Positions 26,970-35,339 of a stretch of 56,895 bases of DNA are shown here, piece after piece (the stretch's first letter is position 1; each line of letters begins with the position of its first letter). A program made the position numbers and the translations under genes. The notes below the pieces were generated by a model, which made no database searches, was not told where the DNA came from, and saw only the letters and a list, made by a program, of their open reading frames with translations. Source of the DNA: a bacterium (GTDB lineage: Bacteria > Planctomycetota > Planctomycetia > Pirellulales > Pirellulaceae); NCBI GenBank assembly GCA_024743355.1, contig JANSWS010000004.1:1-56895 (forward strand), in the 5' to 3' direction.

Positions 26970-28670
26970 GTGAAAGTAATTTCTCAATTCGGCGAACATT
27001 CAGCCAAGCAGATCACTTCGATGCCTCTGTCCCTGCGTTTCATGGCAGGCTTGCTGGTTGTGGTGGTAGCAGTCTGCGCTGTGTGGACTTTGTCGGTTTA
27101 CGACATCCATGACAAGTCATTCATCTTGGGAAAACTATCGGCTGACGAAATCCGGAGGGCCGAAGAGGCCTTTGGCAAGGCCGAGTTGAACGGTTACGAA
27201 GTCGTCAATGGCTCCCAGCTGCGAGTACCTTCATCACGCAAGGCCGAGTATCTTCGCGCCCTGTCGTCGGCTGAGGCGATGCCATCAGCCTGGGGCGACA
27301 GCTATAAGGACTCGTTGCAACCGAAACTCTTTGAATCGATGTCTGACCGCGAATGGCGGCACGAACTCCTGCGTGAGCGGGCATTGGAAGAAATCCTATG
27401 CCGTCGCCCAGAGATCGACAGCGCCTTTGTCGAGTACGACGAAGTAAAGGCGGGCTTTACCCAAGAATGCACGCGCACCTGCTGTATTCACGTCCAGCAA
27501 AAGAATGGGCAACCCATCCCTGACGCAGTTTTGCAAAGCATTCGTGAGGCGGCCACCAAATATTTCGCCGGCCTGACGGGCGAGAACGTGTCGGTGGTGG
27601 ACTTGGGGACTTCCTACCTATCACAGAACGAATCCGCTTCCCAAATACACGCCGACAATCCCCTGTTAGCGCTCAAGGCGCAGTGGGAGGAGTACTACCT
27701 GAATAAGGTGCGGGAACTGCTGGTCAATTATGGCGACGTCAAGGTTGGTGTGACGGTCGATCTGGCCAACCCGAAAACCGATAGTCCCCTGCAACAAGAG
27801 TCGAGCGAGTCGGCCCCGACGGAAATTCGGTCCGTGATTCGCAAACGCTTGGAGGTTCAGTCTGACGACGCAAGCCAGTTTGCAATGCAGCCGGAATCGG
27901 AGAGATCCGGCAGCTTGAACCGACCGCAGTCTATCGTGAGCCGAACGGAAGAAACGGAAGAAACCAAAATTACTCGGTCCGAGACAAAAACAACCGCCGA
28001 GGCGCTGGCAGCCATCCGCCCCAGTTCGGTGCGGATCAGCATTGGGGTGCCAGAATCGCAATACCTGAAAATCTTCCGCCATAGGCAGAGAATGGCTCAT
28101 CCAGATGGCGAAGCATCTCAAACCTGGCCGGCCCCAAACGATGAAGAATTGACCGAGCTCCAGACTCAGGTAAAGCAAGTCGTGCAGGCTGCCATCGAAG
28201 GCATCCCACCGCGGCCAGGCTTTACGCCGCTGGATAGCGAGAACAGCCTGGCTCAGGCCTCGAAGAGTTCCCAAACTCCATGGATCAATGTTTACTCCTA
28301 CCCAGACCTTCCAGAGGATGTTCCTCCGCCCGCGGACCTGCTGCAACAAGCCACGCTCTGGTTTGCAGACTCGTGGGCAACACTGGTCCTGTTAGGCCTA
28401 ACGATTTCTTGCTTGGGCTGGGCGATGCTGTGGATGCGGTCTCCTACATCACCAACTTCGCCAATCTCTAGCCAACCGCGCGCGTCCGCCGGTGCAAATC
28501 TGGACACCGTGATCAGCGACGAACCTTTCGATATGGCTAGTCCCGCCGCGGTGACTCCGATATCCGACGAGACAACCGAGCACATCAAAGAGGATCTCTC
28601 TGAACTGATTCGTAATCACCCCGAGGCAGCCAAGACGTTGCTGAAGACTTGGCTCGGCGACGCTGCTTGA
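26970..28670 (+). CDS. fliF: Flagellar MS-ring protein FliF
   Basis: 566 residues from GTG 26970 after GAGG. A first membrane helix is at ~25-46 (FMAGLLVVVVAVCAVWTLSVY) and a second near 465-488 (ATLVLLGLTISCLGWAMLW). Between them lie the YscJ/FliF ring-building region (FGKAELNGYEVVNGSQLRVPSS..., RALEEILCRRPEIDSAFVEYD) and a charged linker. The C-terminal tail LSELIRNHPEAAKTLLKTWLG fits the FliG-binding peptide. FliF forms the MS-ring in the inner membrane. Divergence from enterobacterial FliF is high but the topology is right. The next flagellar gene, flhA, comes after a sulfotransferase gene on the other strand. Confidence 0.85.
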   Translation: MKVISQFGEHSAKQITSMPLSLRFMAGLLVVVVAVCAVWTLSVYDIHDKSFILGKLSADEIRRAEEAFGKAELNGYEVVNGSQLRVPSSRKAEYLRALSSAEAMPSAWGDSYKDSLQPKLFESMSDREWRHELLRERALEEILCRRPEIDSAFVEYDEVKAGFTQECTRTCCIHVQQKNGQPIPDAVLQSIREAATKYFAGLTGENVSVVDLGTSYLSQNESASQIHADNPLLALKAQWEEYYLNKVRELLVNYGDVKVGVTVDLANPKTDSPLQQESSESAPTEIRSVIRKRLEVQSDDASQFAMQPESERSGSLNRPQSIVSRTEETEETKITRSETKTTAEALAAIRPSSVRISIGVPESQYLKIFRHRQRMAHPDGEASQTWPAPNDEELTELQTQVKQVVQAAIEGIPPRPGFTPLDSENSLAQASKSSQTPWINVYSYPDLPEDVPPPADLLQQATLWFADSWATLVLLGLTISCLGWAMLWMRSPTSPTSPISSQPRASAGANLDTVISDEPFDMASPAAVTPISDETTEHIKEDLSELIRNHPEAAKTLLKTWLGDAA

Positions 28671-28738
28671 TTTATCGCTAGCGTGCTCTTCTGCACGAGC
28701 ATGCCCAAATGCATGGAAACCGCTGCTGCTCCCCGTAG

Positions 28739-28763
28739 GTTGCACTCTGTGGGGCAGAGCAAC
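28739..28763. terminator. Hairpin between convergent fliF and sulfotransferase genes
   Basis: GTTG-CA-CTCTG pairs with CAGAG-CAAC around a 5-nt loop. A 12-bp palindrome AACTCATGAGTT overlaps its end (28761-28772). No T-run is present. It sits in the 170-bp gap where two transcripts converge, so it may help end either. Confidence 0.35.
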
Positions 28764-28840
28764 TCATGAGTTAACGCCAGAGCTACAAGCCGGTTGACTC
28801 GCCTGTGGATTGGAGGCTTGCAATACCGGAGTCGAGGGCT

Positions 28841-30019
28841 CTAGCTGGCGTGGCTGGCTTGCTCTTCCGTCGAGCAAGCATAACCGTAACGGCGGCAATA
28901 ATCCGGCCAGGACTGCATAACATGGCTCCGCAGCTCTTCATCGATCGCATGTCGATTGGGTTTGTATTCCTGGTGCCCGGCTAAACGTGTTTGTAGAGGC
29001 TGCAACGCATCGGAAAAGTCGCCAAGTTCCAGGTCTCGATAGAGTCCTTCAATTGCCTGCAAGGGATCGGCGATAAGATCCTCGTATCGGAGGTCAACGA
29101 TGCGAGACGCATCGATCTGCTCGCGATCTTTTTCGAATTGTTGATACATGATCTGATGGCATTCCGTAACGTACTCCTCCGTTTCCGATTCGGCAGGGGA
29201 TTCCTGTAAGGCCTGGACTTCTTCCAGCGAACGCCACAGTCGTACCGTTGATGAAAAGAGTTGCGTTGGATCCCGGGTTAGATGAATAAACTTGGCCTGG
29301 GGGAACAGTTCGGCCAGGAATTTCAGTCGCCCCGTATGCGTGGGACTCTTCAGTACCAACTGTTTGCCACCGTAGTGGAAAGTCAGCACTTTCAAGAACC
29401 ATACGAATTGGCGTGTCCACTCGGCGCGTTGCTGCGGGCTGAGCTTCTCCAGAGTCAAATACTCCAGGCTTTTCGGCTGCGTCCTGGGAAATGCGATCCT
29501 CAGGTAGGGTGTTGGCAAGCCGAGATTCATCAAAGCAAACTCGTCTTCTTGCGGCAGCAGCCAGCCCGCATCCATATTGTCCATCGGCCTTCGCTTGGGC
29601 AGCAAGAATCCACCCAGAGTCACCATCGGCAACTCACTCAATAAGAAATGCCATGGCGCAAAGCATTCAAACGTATTTGGCGATGCAAATTGCGGATTGG
29701 TCACCAGTAATTCGTGCAGCAACGTGGTTCCGCTCCGCCAGTGCCCGAGGATAAAAATCGGCGGCTTCTCAATTTCAGTACGGGCAATCCGCCGCCCAAA
29801 AACAATACGCTGCGCGAGCGCCAACACATCGTTAAATGGACTGACCAGACACACCCCTGTGGCGATATGAATACGGCTTAGGTCAACCTGAAACCCGTTT
29901 TTTGCCAGCAACCCCCACCAGGTAGGGGCCTTCATGCCGTGCCAAAAGCGAGGGCTGTAATACGGGTAGTGATTCGTAGGTGCATCCATACGATCTGCTG
30001 ATGTGGAAGAGGACGCCAT
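28841..30019 (-). CDS. Sulfotransferase family protein
   Basis: 392 residues from ATG 30019; Met11 (29989) is possible. The PAPS 5'-phosphosulfate loop GHWRSGTTLLHELL starts at residue 92. The 3'-phosphate-binding region is KFIHLTRDPTQLFSST. No signal peptide is visible. The enzyme would transfer sulfate from PAPS to a hydroxyl or amine; planctomycetes carry many sulfotransferases and sulfatases (recalled). It interrupts the flagellar cluster on the opposite strand. Substrate unknown: a carbohydrate or protein tyrosine is possible. Confidence 0.85.
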   Translation of the reverse strand: MASSSTSADRMDAPTNHYPYYSPRFWHGMKAPTWWGLLAKNGFQVDLSRIHIATGVCLVSPFNDVLALAQRIVFGRRIARTEIEKPPIFILGHWRSGTTLLHELLVTNPQFASPNTFECFAPWHFLLSELPMVTLGGFLLPKRRPMDNMDAGWLLPQEDEFALMNLGLPTPYLRIAFPRTQPKSLEYLTLEKLSPQQRAEWTRQFVWFLKVLTFHYGGKQLVLKSPTHTGRLKFLAELFPQAKFIHLTRDPTQLFSSTVRLWRSLEEVQALQESPAESETEEYVTECHQIMYQQFEKDREQIDASRIVDLRYEDLIADPLQAIEGLYRDLELGDFSDALQPLQTRLAGHQEYKPNRHAIDEELRSHVMQSWPDYCRRYGYACSTEEQASHAS

Positions 30020-30192
30020 TGCTGTCGACTGGTGCGGAAGCGATTGAGGCGACGCAGAATTGCTATCGAACGAACCATAGCAAGCTCTCTGGACATCGCA
30101 ATTCGAAATTCAGTACGAACTTGGGTGAAGCGGTCCACAGGTCAGTGCGTGTCACCAAGCTGTGGGGCAGTGGGAGTATGCCAAGAATCCTG

Positions 30193-30209
30193 ATAGCCGA
30201 AAAGGCTAT
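30193..30209 (+). other. Short hairpin upstream of flhA
   Basis: ATAGCC-GAAAA-GGCTAT followed by TTTCT. It is small (6 bp) but perfect and lies 45 bp upstream of the flhA start. It may be a weak attenuator or terminator, or chance. Confidence 0.35.
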
Positions 30210-30253
30210 TTCTAAGCCGCAATGGACCGAAGCATGCGAGGGATCGAAACGGA

Positions 30254-32350
30254 ATGACGCAGCTGCAAGCTCTCTTCGCCCGTTACCGGGGGCTCATCTT
30301 ACCCGTCTCCATTCTAGCCTGTATCGGGGTCTTGCTGGTACCGCTACCGCCCTTTGTCATGGACATTCTGCTGGCGGTGAATATTGCCATCTCTTTGATT
30401 GTCCTGTTGACCGCAATTTACGTGCGTTCACCCATTGAGTTTAGTGTTTTCCCCTCGCTGTTGGTGGCCACCACGCTGGCCCGACTTGTGCTGAATGTCG
30501 GCACCACCCGACTGATCTTGACGCATGCGGGCGAGCGTCGCGATTTGGCCGCTGGAGGCATGATCAGCGCTTTTGGCAACTTTGTGGCCGGCGAGTTCGT
30601 CATCGTAGGGGTCGTCGTTTTCGCCATTATTGTCATCATCCAGTTTCTAGTGATCACCAAGGGAGCCACGCGTATCAGCGAGGTTGCCGCCCGCTTCGCC
30701 TTGGATGGACTTCCTGGAAAGCAGATGGCCATCGATGCGGAACTAAATTCTGGAACTATTGATGACGCGGAAGCTCGCAAACGGCGGGAACAGTTGGCGG
30801 TTCATGCAGATTTCTACGGTGCCATGGATGGAGCCAGTAAGTTTGTCCGCGGCGATGCGGTGGCGGGGGTGTGCATCACGCTGATCAATATCATCGGCGG
30901 ACTGACCATCGGTATCTTCCAGTTTCAAATGCCGCTCTCCGATGCAATCGATGTTTTTACGCGTCTGACCATTGGTGATGGATTGGCCAGCCAGATCCCA
31001 GCCTTTCTGATTTCAATTGCCGCTGCCATGCTGGTAACCCGCAACACGCACACGGAAGACCTTTCCAACGAGCTGTTAAAGCAACTCTTCTCACAGCCGC
31101 AAACTTTGGCTGTGGCAGGGGTATTCCTGGCGTTGCTGGTGTTCACCAATCTGCCGACAATCCCTTTGTTGCTGCTTGGCTCCGCCTGTATCAGCCTATC
31201 CTGGCTCATGCGACGGCACGCCCATCTCAAGGTACAAGAGGAGATAGACGCCGAGCGTGAGGCAGCCAGGGAACAGGCACAGCGTCCCAACAGTCCTGAG
31301 CAATTGCTTTTGGTGGATCCGCTCCGCATCGAGATCGGCGTCGAGCTGCTGCGACTGGCTGATCCGCAACGTGACGGAGATCTCATGGAACGGATCACTA
31401 CCGTTCGAGGCACGCTGGCACGCGAAATGGGCTTTCTGCTGCCTAAACTAAGGCTGAAGGATAATCTGGAGCTGAAACCCACTCAGTACCAAATCTTGAT
31501 CGGAGGCAATGTGGTGGCCAAGGGCGAAGTCTTGCCGGGCCATGTGCTGGTGCTGGAACCCCAAGGCTCTGCCGCGCTCGACCAAGGATTGAAAACCACC
31601 GACCCCATCCAGGGTCGACCCGCCGTTTGGTTGAATTCCCAAACAGCTTCGCATTTGCTACCGGAGCAGACCAGATACTTTACGCCGTCCCAACTGATTG
31701 CCAATCATTTGGAACAAACTGCCCGTCATCATGCTTCCGAACTGCTATCGCGTGAAGTCACCAAGCAGCTGGTGGACGAGCTTCGCAAGGTCAGTCCCGC
31801 CATCGTCGAGGAACTCATTCCTGGTCAGTTGTCGTTGTCGATGGTCCAGCAGGTGCTAAGAGGACTCTTGGCCGAAGATGTGCCCATTGGACAACTCGGA
31901 TTAATCCTAGAAACTTGTGGTGATTGCATACATCGCACTCAAGACCCACTGGTGCTCACGCAGTTCGTGCGTGAACGCCTTTCACGCACGATTTGCCGCC
32001 GCTTTGGCACCACCTCTGGCCGCTTGTACGCAATTACGTTGGACGCGGCACTGGAGGATCGTATCGCGGAGCACATGGAAGTAACCGACGATGGAGTTAT
32101 GCTGCGTCTATCCCCGACCGAAATCACTGGCGTCTGTGAGCAGATTGAAGCGATACGGCGGGCAGCTGTCACAAACCGACAATTTCCCGTGCTGCTCGTT
32201 CGCCCCAGCATTCGACGAGCTGTCCGCGAAATGACTCGCAGCCGCGTTCTTGGCCTGCCCGTGCTAAGCCTCGCCGAGATTACTTTTGAAACCAAAATCA
32301 TCTCTCTCGGCCAGGTCCATTCATCGATGACGCTGGTAGGTAGGCCATGA
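30254..32350 (+). CDS. flhA: Flagellar export-gate protein FlhA
   Basis: 698 residues, the family length. Eight hydrophobic segments lie in the first ~330 residues, with the signature IEFSVFPSLLVATTLARLVLNVGTTRLIL and the FHIPEP region DGLPGKQMAIDAELNSG. A large cytoplasmic C-terminal domain follows (DPLRIEIGVELLRL...; LSREVTKQLVDELRK). FlhA forms the nonameric export gate that recruits chaperone-substrate complexes. Its stop overlaps the flhF start (ATGA at 32347-32350), so the pair is translationally coupled. It is diverged at the 5' side from the sulfotransferase gene. Confidence 0.97.
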   Translation: MTQLQALFARYRGLILPVSILACIGVLLVPLPPFVMDILLAVNIAISLIVLLTAIYVRSPIEFSVFPSLLVATTLARLVLNVGTTRLILTHAGERRDLAAGGMISAFGNFVAGEFVIVGVVVFAIIVIIQFLVITKGATRISEVAARFALDGLPGKQMAIDAELNSGTIDDAEARKRREQLAVHADFYGAMDGASKFVRGDAVAGVCITLINIIGGLTIGIFQFQMPLSDAIDVFTRLTIGDGLASQIPAFLISIAAAMLVTRNTHTEDLSNELLKQLFSQPQTLAVAGVFLALLVFTNLPTIPLLLLGSACISLSWLMRRHAHLKVQEEIDAEREAAREQAQRPNSPEQLLLVDPLRIEIGVELLRLADPQRDGDLMERITTVRGTLAREMGFLLPKLRLKDNLELKPTQYQILIGGNVVAKGEVLPGHVLVLEPQGSAALDQGLKTTDPIQGRPAVWLNSQTASHLLPEQTRYFTPSQLIANHLEQTARHHASELLSREVTKQLVDELRKVSPAIVEELIPGQLSLSMVQQVLRGLLAEDVPIGQLGLILETCGDCIHRTQDPLVLTQFVRERLSRTICRRFGTTSGRLYAITLDAALEDRIAEHMEVTDDGVMLRLSPTEITGVCEQIEAIRRAAVTNRQFPVLLVRPSIRRAVREMTRSRVLGLPVLSLAEITFETKIISLGQVHSSMTLVGRP

Positions 32351-33528
32351 AGATCCAAACATTTCGAGCTCACACCTTACAAGAGGCGCTGCGCCAAGCA
32401 CGGCTGGAACTGGGTCCGCGTGCTTCGCTCGTCCATATTCGGGAGATCCGACCCAAAAAGCGTTTTGGCGGCCGCGGTAAAAAAATCATCGAAATTGATG
32501 CCAGTAGTGACATCGTTGTTCCCTCACGCTTCTCGGCCAGTGCCGCCGTCTCCCAGTCAGGTCTGTCGGAGTCACCAGTAACTTCCGAACATCATGCAGC
32601 TAACGCGGAGGTCTCCGAAACCAAGGCACCGACTGCGAGTGTTGAACCCTCGGCCAGCCTGGACTCCCACCCAACGCAGCGGAAACCCGCGGTTGCAGGA
32701 CAGTCGGACGAGCAGCAAATCGCTTCCCAAGCCCTTTATCAGCGTCTCCTCGAAAATAGCGTGGATGCCAAATCGGCCAGCGAACTGATCGTCAGTGCCG
32801 AAATCCAAGCCAAGTCCCAGAACATTCACGGTACTTTCGCGTTGTCGGAAATGCTGCTGCAAAACATCGCCAACAACCTGAACACCGGAGGCAGTCTCGA
32901 TCTTTCGTCAGGACATCCGCAAGTGATGGCCTTTGTCGGACCATCGGGAGTCGGTAAGACATCCTTGGTGACCAAGCTTGCAAAACTGGCACACCGCGAG
33001 CACCGCGCGAACATTGGCTTCATCACTTTGGATCCGTCCCGACACGGGGCTGTTGAGCAGCTGCTGTACGTGGCCGAACAGCTTTCGGCTTCGCTCGAAG
33101 TTATCGGACAAACGCGTCAAATGGCCTCCGCGCAAGCCCGACTGGAGGACTGCGACTTGATTCTGATCGATACTCCGGGGCGTTCCTTCAAAGACTCACA
33201 GCACATGAGCGGCCTGAGAGAACTGCTGCGTGCCGCACGACCCACACACACCTGTCTGGTCCTCAACACCTGCTACTCGGAGTGTTGTGCCCAGCAGGTA
33301 ATCCAGGCATACTCGCAGCTGCCTGCAACGCATCTGGCCCTGTCCAAACTGGATGAAGTTGCAGGATTTGGCGGCTGGTACGCATTGTTGGCTAACTGCC
33401 CTCTACCCATCAGCTATATCTCCACAGGGCAGGCAGCCCCCGATGATTTAATCACCGCCAGCCCAGAGCTGCTGGCATCATATTTGGCTGGTGCAAACAT
33501 CGCCCAACCTCTTTCCCGAGCTGCCTGA
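32347..33528 (+). CDS. flhF: Flagellar GTPase FlhF
   Basis: 393 residues. The N-terminus MKIQTFRAHTLQEALRQARLELG is the family opening. A variable Ser/Ala/Pro-rich basic region runs to ~150, followed by the N domain and the SRP-type GTPase with GPSGVGKTSLVTKLAKLA (198-215), DTPGRS and LSKLDEVAGFGG. FlhF positions flagellum assembly at the pole. Its start lies inside the flhA stop. FlhG, its usual ATPase partner, does not follow; a 32-codon ORF begins at its stop. Confidence 0.95.
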   Translation: MKIQTFRAHTLQEALRQARLELGPRASLVHIREIRPKKRFGGRGKKIIEIDASSDIVVPSRFSASAAVSQSGLSESPVTSEHHAANAEVSETKAPTASVEPSASLDSHPTQRKPAVAGQSDEQQIASQALYQRLLENSVDAKSASELIVSAEIQAKSQNIHGTFALSEMLLQNIANNLNTGGSLDLSSGHPQVMAFVGPSGVGKTSLVTKLAKLAHREHRANIGFITLDPSRHGAVEQLLYVAEQLSASLEVIGQTRQMASAQARLEDCDLILIDTPGRSFKDSQHMSGLRELLRAARPTHTCLVLNTCYSECCAQQVIQAYSQLPATHLALSKLDEVAGFGGWYALLANCPLPISYISTGQAAPDDLITASPELLASYLAGANIAQPLSRAA

Positions 33529-33626
33529 TGAGCCGCCAGGAGGTGCGGCAACGAAGCATCCATTTGGCGCTCTTAGCCTCACTGGGCAATTTGCAGAAGA
33601 ACTGCGGATTGCCAAGAGAAAACTAA
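33528..33626 (+). CDS. Possible 32-residue peptide overlapping the flhF stop
   Basis: The flhF TGA (33526-33528) shares its last base with an ATG (TGATG), opening a frame of 32 residues: MSRQEVRQRSIHLALLASLG then NLQKNCGLPREN. It could be made by translational coupling. It shows no similarity I recognise, and FlhG is absent at this position. A chance ORF is quite possible. Confidence 0.3.
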   Translation: MSRQEVRQRSIHLALLASLGNLQKNCGLPREN

Positions 33627-33736
33627 ACTCGACCGCCTGATCAACCGATACTTACCTGCTAGGGGATCCTCTACCTGGTAGTGGGTTCCACGGAAGGAAC
33701 ATTGATCGACCGGACGTAGCGAACGGAGGCGGCAGA

Positions 33737-33970
33737 ATGGCCCGAGCATATTCTGGCATGCTGGGGATATTCGCCTGGAGCCTCGTAGTGTTGCGCGGCC
33801 TCATGATGGATCTCCAGACCAATCATATCCTCATTACCGGACTAGTGATTTTCTCAATTTTCGCGGCTCTTGGATTTTGCATCGGCAAGATCTTGGATGA
33901 AGCTCGCCGCGAAGGTTCAGAACATCGTCTCACATCTGAGACGGCCCAAGCAAGATTTGACGGTCGCTAG
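33737..33970 (+). CDS. Small membrane protein, unknown function
   Basis: 77 residues. GGAGG (33725-33729) sits 7 bp before the ATG, a strong ribosome site. Two hydrophobic segments (MLGIFAWSLVVLRGLMM and HILITGLVIFSIFAALGFCIG) flank a short loop, followed by an acidic/basic tail ending ETAQARFDGR. It lies between flhF and fliA on the same strand, so a flagellar link is likely by context. I do not recognise the family. Confidence 0.55.
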   Translation: MARAYSGMLGIFAWSLVVLRGLMMDLQTNHILITGLVIFSIFAALGFCIGKILDEARREGSEHRLTSETAQARFDGR

Positions 33971-34271
33971 CAATTCTGCTTCTCCATAGCAGTTTGAGAA
34001 TAAGTTGGCATAGCATCCATACGAGGTTCCCGCTAAAAGTTCGCTAGCAGCATAAGACATTCCTAATGCCTGCCAACGAAAGAGTTCAACGAGCTCTTCG
34101 GGCAGTCGTCGGGATCGTCGCAGCAGAGCTATTGGCAATGTTGCGGTTGCTGATTTTTACTACTGTGCACCCCAGGGGATGGGAGCATAGTCAGAGCAGA
34201 AAACTGCCGTGCATCAATCGTTCCTTAAATGCACACGCGTTGAATCTGCCAGTCGACTCACGGAGGATTGG
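33971..34271 (+). other. Leader region upstream of fliA
   Basis: 301 bp. The GTG-started extension at 34209 is judged noncoding because GGAGG at 34262-34266 points to ATG 34272. No promoter or RNA gene was recognised. Confidence 0.5.
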
Positions 34272-35057
34272 ATGGCAACGAGGACCGCGCCCGAAGAAGA
34301 TATCCAGGAAGTTTGGAAGCAATACAAAGCTGACCCTGAGAATATCGACTTACGCAATCGCCTTATTGAACAATACATGCCGTTAGTTCGATACAACGGT
34401 GACCGCATCTGGCAGCGACTGCCGGACGGCGTAGAGCTGGACGATTTGATCAGCGCTGGTATTTTTGGGTTGATGGACGCCATCGACGCTTTCGACACCA
34501 GTCGCGGCGTCAAATTCGAAACCTATTGTGTTCCGCGAATTCGCGGCGCGATGCTCGACGAACTGCGTTCCATGGATTGGGTACCGCGGCTCGTCCGCAG
34601 CAAGGCTAGCAAGCTGGGTGAGGCTAAGAAACGCCTCGAAGCTCGATACGGAAGAGCACCTACCGAAACCGAGCTGGCGGAGTATATGGAAATCAGCATC
34701 GCCGAACTGGACAAGATGCAATCCGAATCCAATGCCGTCAATCTAGTCAGTCTCAATAAGAAATGGTACGAGACAGACAGCTACAAAGACGTTCGTGAAA
34801 TCGACATCCTGGAAGACAAAAAGGGCGAGGACCCAACGCGCCGCGTTCAAAAGGGTGACCTGATGCGGCTAGTCACCAAGGGACTCAATCGCAATGAACG
34901 CCTGATCATCATCCTCTACTATTACGAGGAATTGACGATGAAGGAGATCGGGGCGACGCTGGATCTCAGTGAAAGCCGAGTGAGCCAAATGCACTCGAGC
35001 ATTGTCGCCAGACTTCAAGAGCAACTGGGCCGCAGGCGCCCCGAATTCGGAACCTAG
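34272..35057 (+). CDS. fliA: Flagellar sigma factor FliA (sigma-28)
   Basis: 261 residues from ATG 34272 with GGAGG upstream. Region 2 reads LMDAIDAFDTSRGVKFETYCVPRIRGAMLDELR; region 3 has LVRSKASKLGEAKKRLEARYGR; region 4 is LNRNERLIIILYYYEELTMKEIGATLDLSESRVSQMHSSIVARL. This is the flagellar/WhiG sigma family, without region 1. It would drive late flagellar and motility genes. It lies downstream of flhA-flhF and is followed by a terminator, which separates it from the fliG-fliJ unit. Confidence 0.95.
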   Translation: MATRTAPEEDIQEVWKQYKADPENIDLRNRLIEQYMPLVRYNGDRIWQRLPDGVELDDLISAGIFGLMDAIDAFDTSRGVKFETYCVPRIRGAMLDELRSMDWVPRLVRSKASKLGEAKKRLEARYGRAPTETELAEYMEISIAELDKMQSESNAVNLVSLNKKWYETDSYKDVREIDILEDKKGEDPTRRVQKGDLMRLVTKGLNRNERLIIILYYYEELTMKEIGATLDLSESRVSQMHSSIVARLQEQLGRRRPEFGT

Positions 35058-35127
35058 TCCGAGGCGAGTGTTGACTTCTGGGATCTACTCCCACGCATTA
35101 GAGATCTGCTTCCTGCAATTTATTTAG

Positions 35128-35152
35128 GGCATCCATCGGATGCCCTTTTTTC
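35128..35152 (+). terminator. Rho-independent terminator after fliA
   Basis: GGGCATCC-ATC-GGATGCCC followed by six Ts (35147-35152). The stem is 8 bp with a 3-nt loop. It lies 70 bp after the fliA stop and ends the flhA-fliA transcript. Confidence 0.85.
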
Positions 35153-35286
35153 GTTTTGGCGTTGCCAGCGAGGCAAACGTTCCACACCACGATAAGTCCC
35201 TAAGGACGCAGCTCAGCGCCCTGCATTGGAGGCTGATAACACGCGAACAATCAGTGGATCACTCTCGACATGCAGGCCTGCAAACG

Positions 35287-35314
35287 GCTAAGTAATCTCT
35301 GTCAGTAACTTAGC
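35287..35314 (+). promoter_or_regulatory. Inverted repeat upstream of fliG
   Basis: GCTAAGT (35287-35293) and ACTTAGC (35308-35314) flank a 14-nt loop and end 25 bp before the fliG ATG. A 12-bp palindrome TGCAGGCCTGCA lies at 35271-35282. Both fall in the gap between the fliA terminator and fliG, where a new promoter is expected. An operator or a leader hairpin is possible. Confidence 0.45.
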
Positions 35315-35339
35315 GTCCGATTCAATCTTGATCGAGCTT

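Noticed and set aside
28671-28840. A gene in the gap between fliF and the sulfotransferase
   Set aside because: Only hairpins are present; no frame of convincing length or start.
34209-34271. GTG start for fliA
   Set aside because: GGAGG at 34262-34266 sits properly before ATG 34272, and the extra residues do not match sigma factors.
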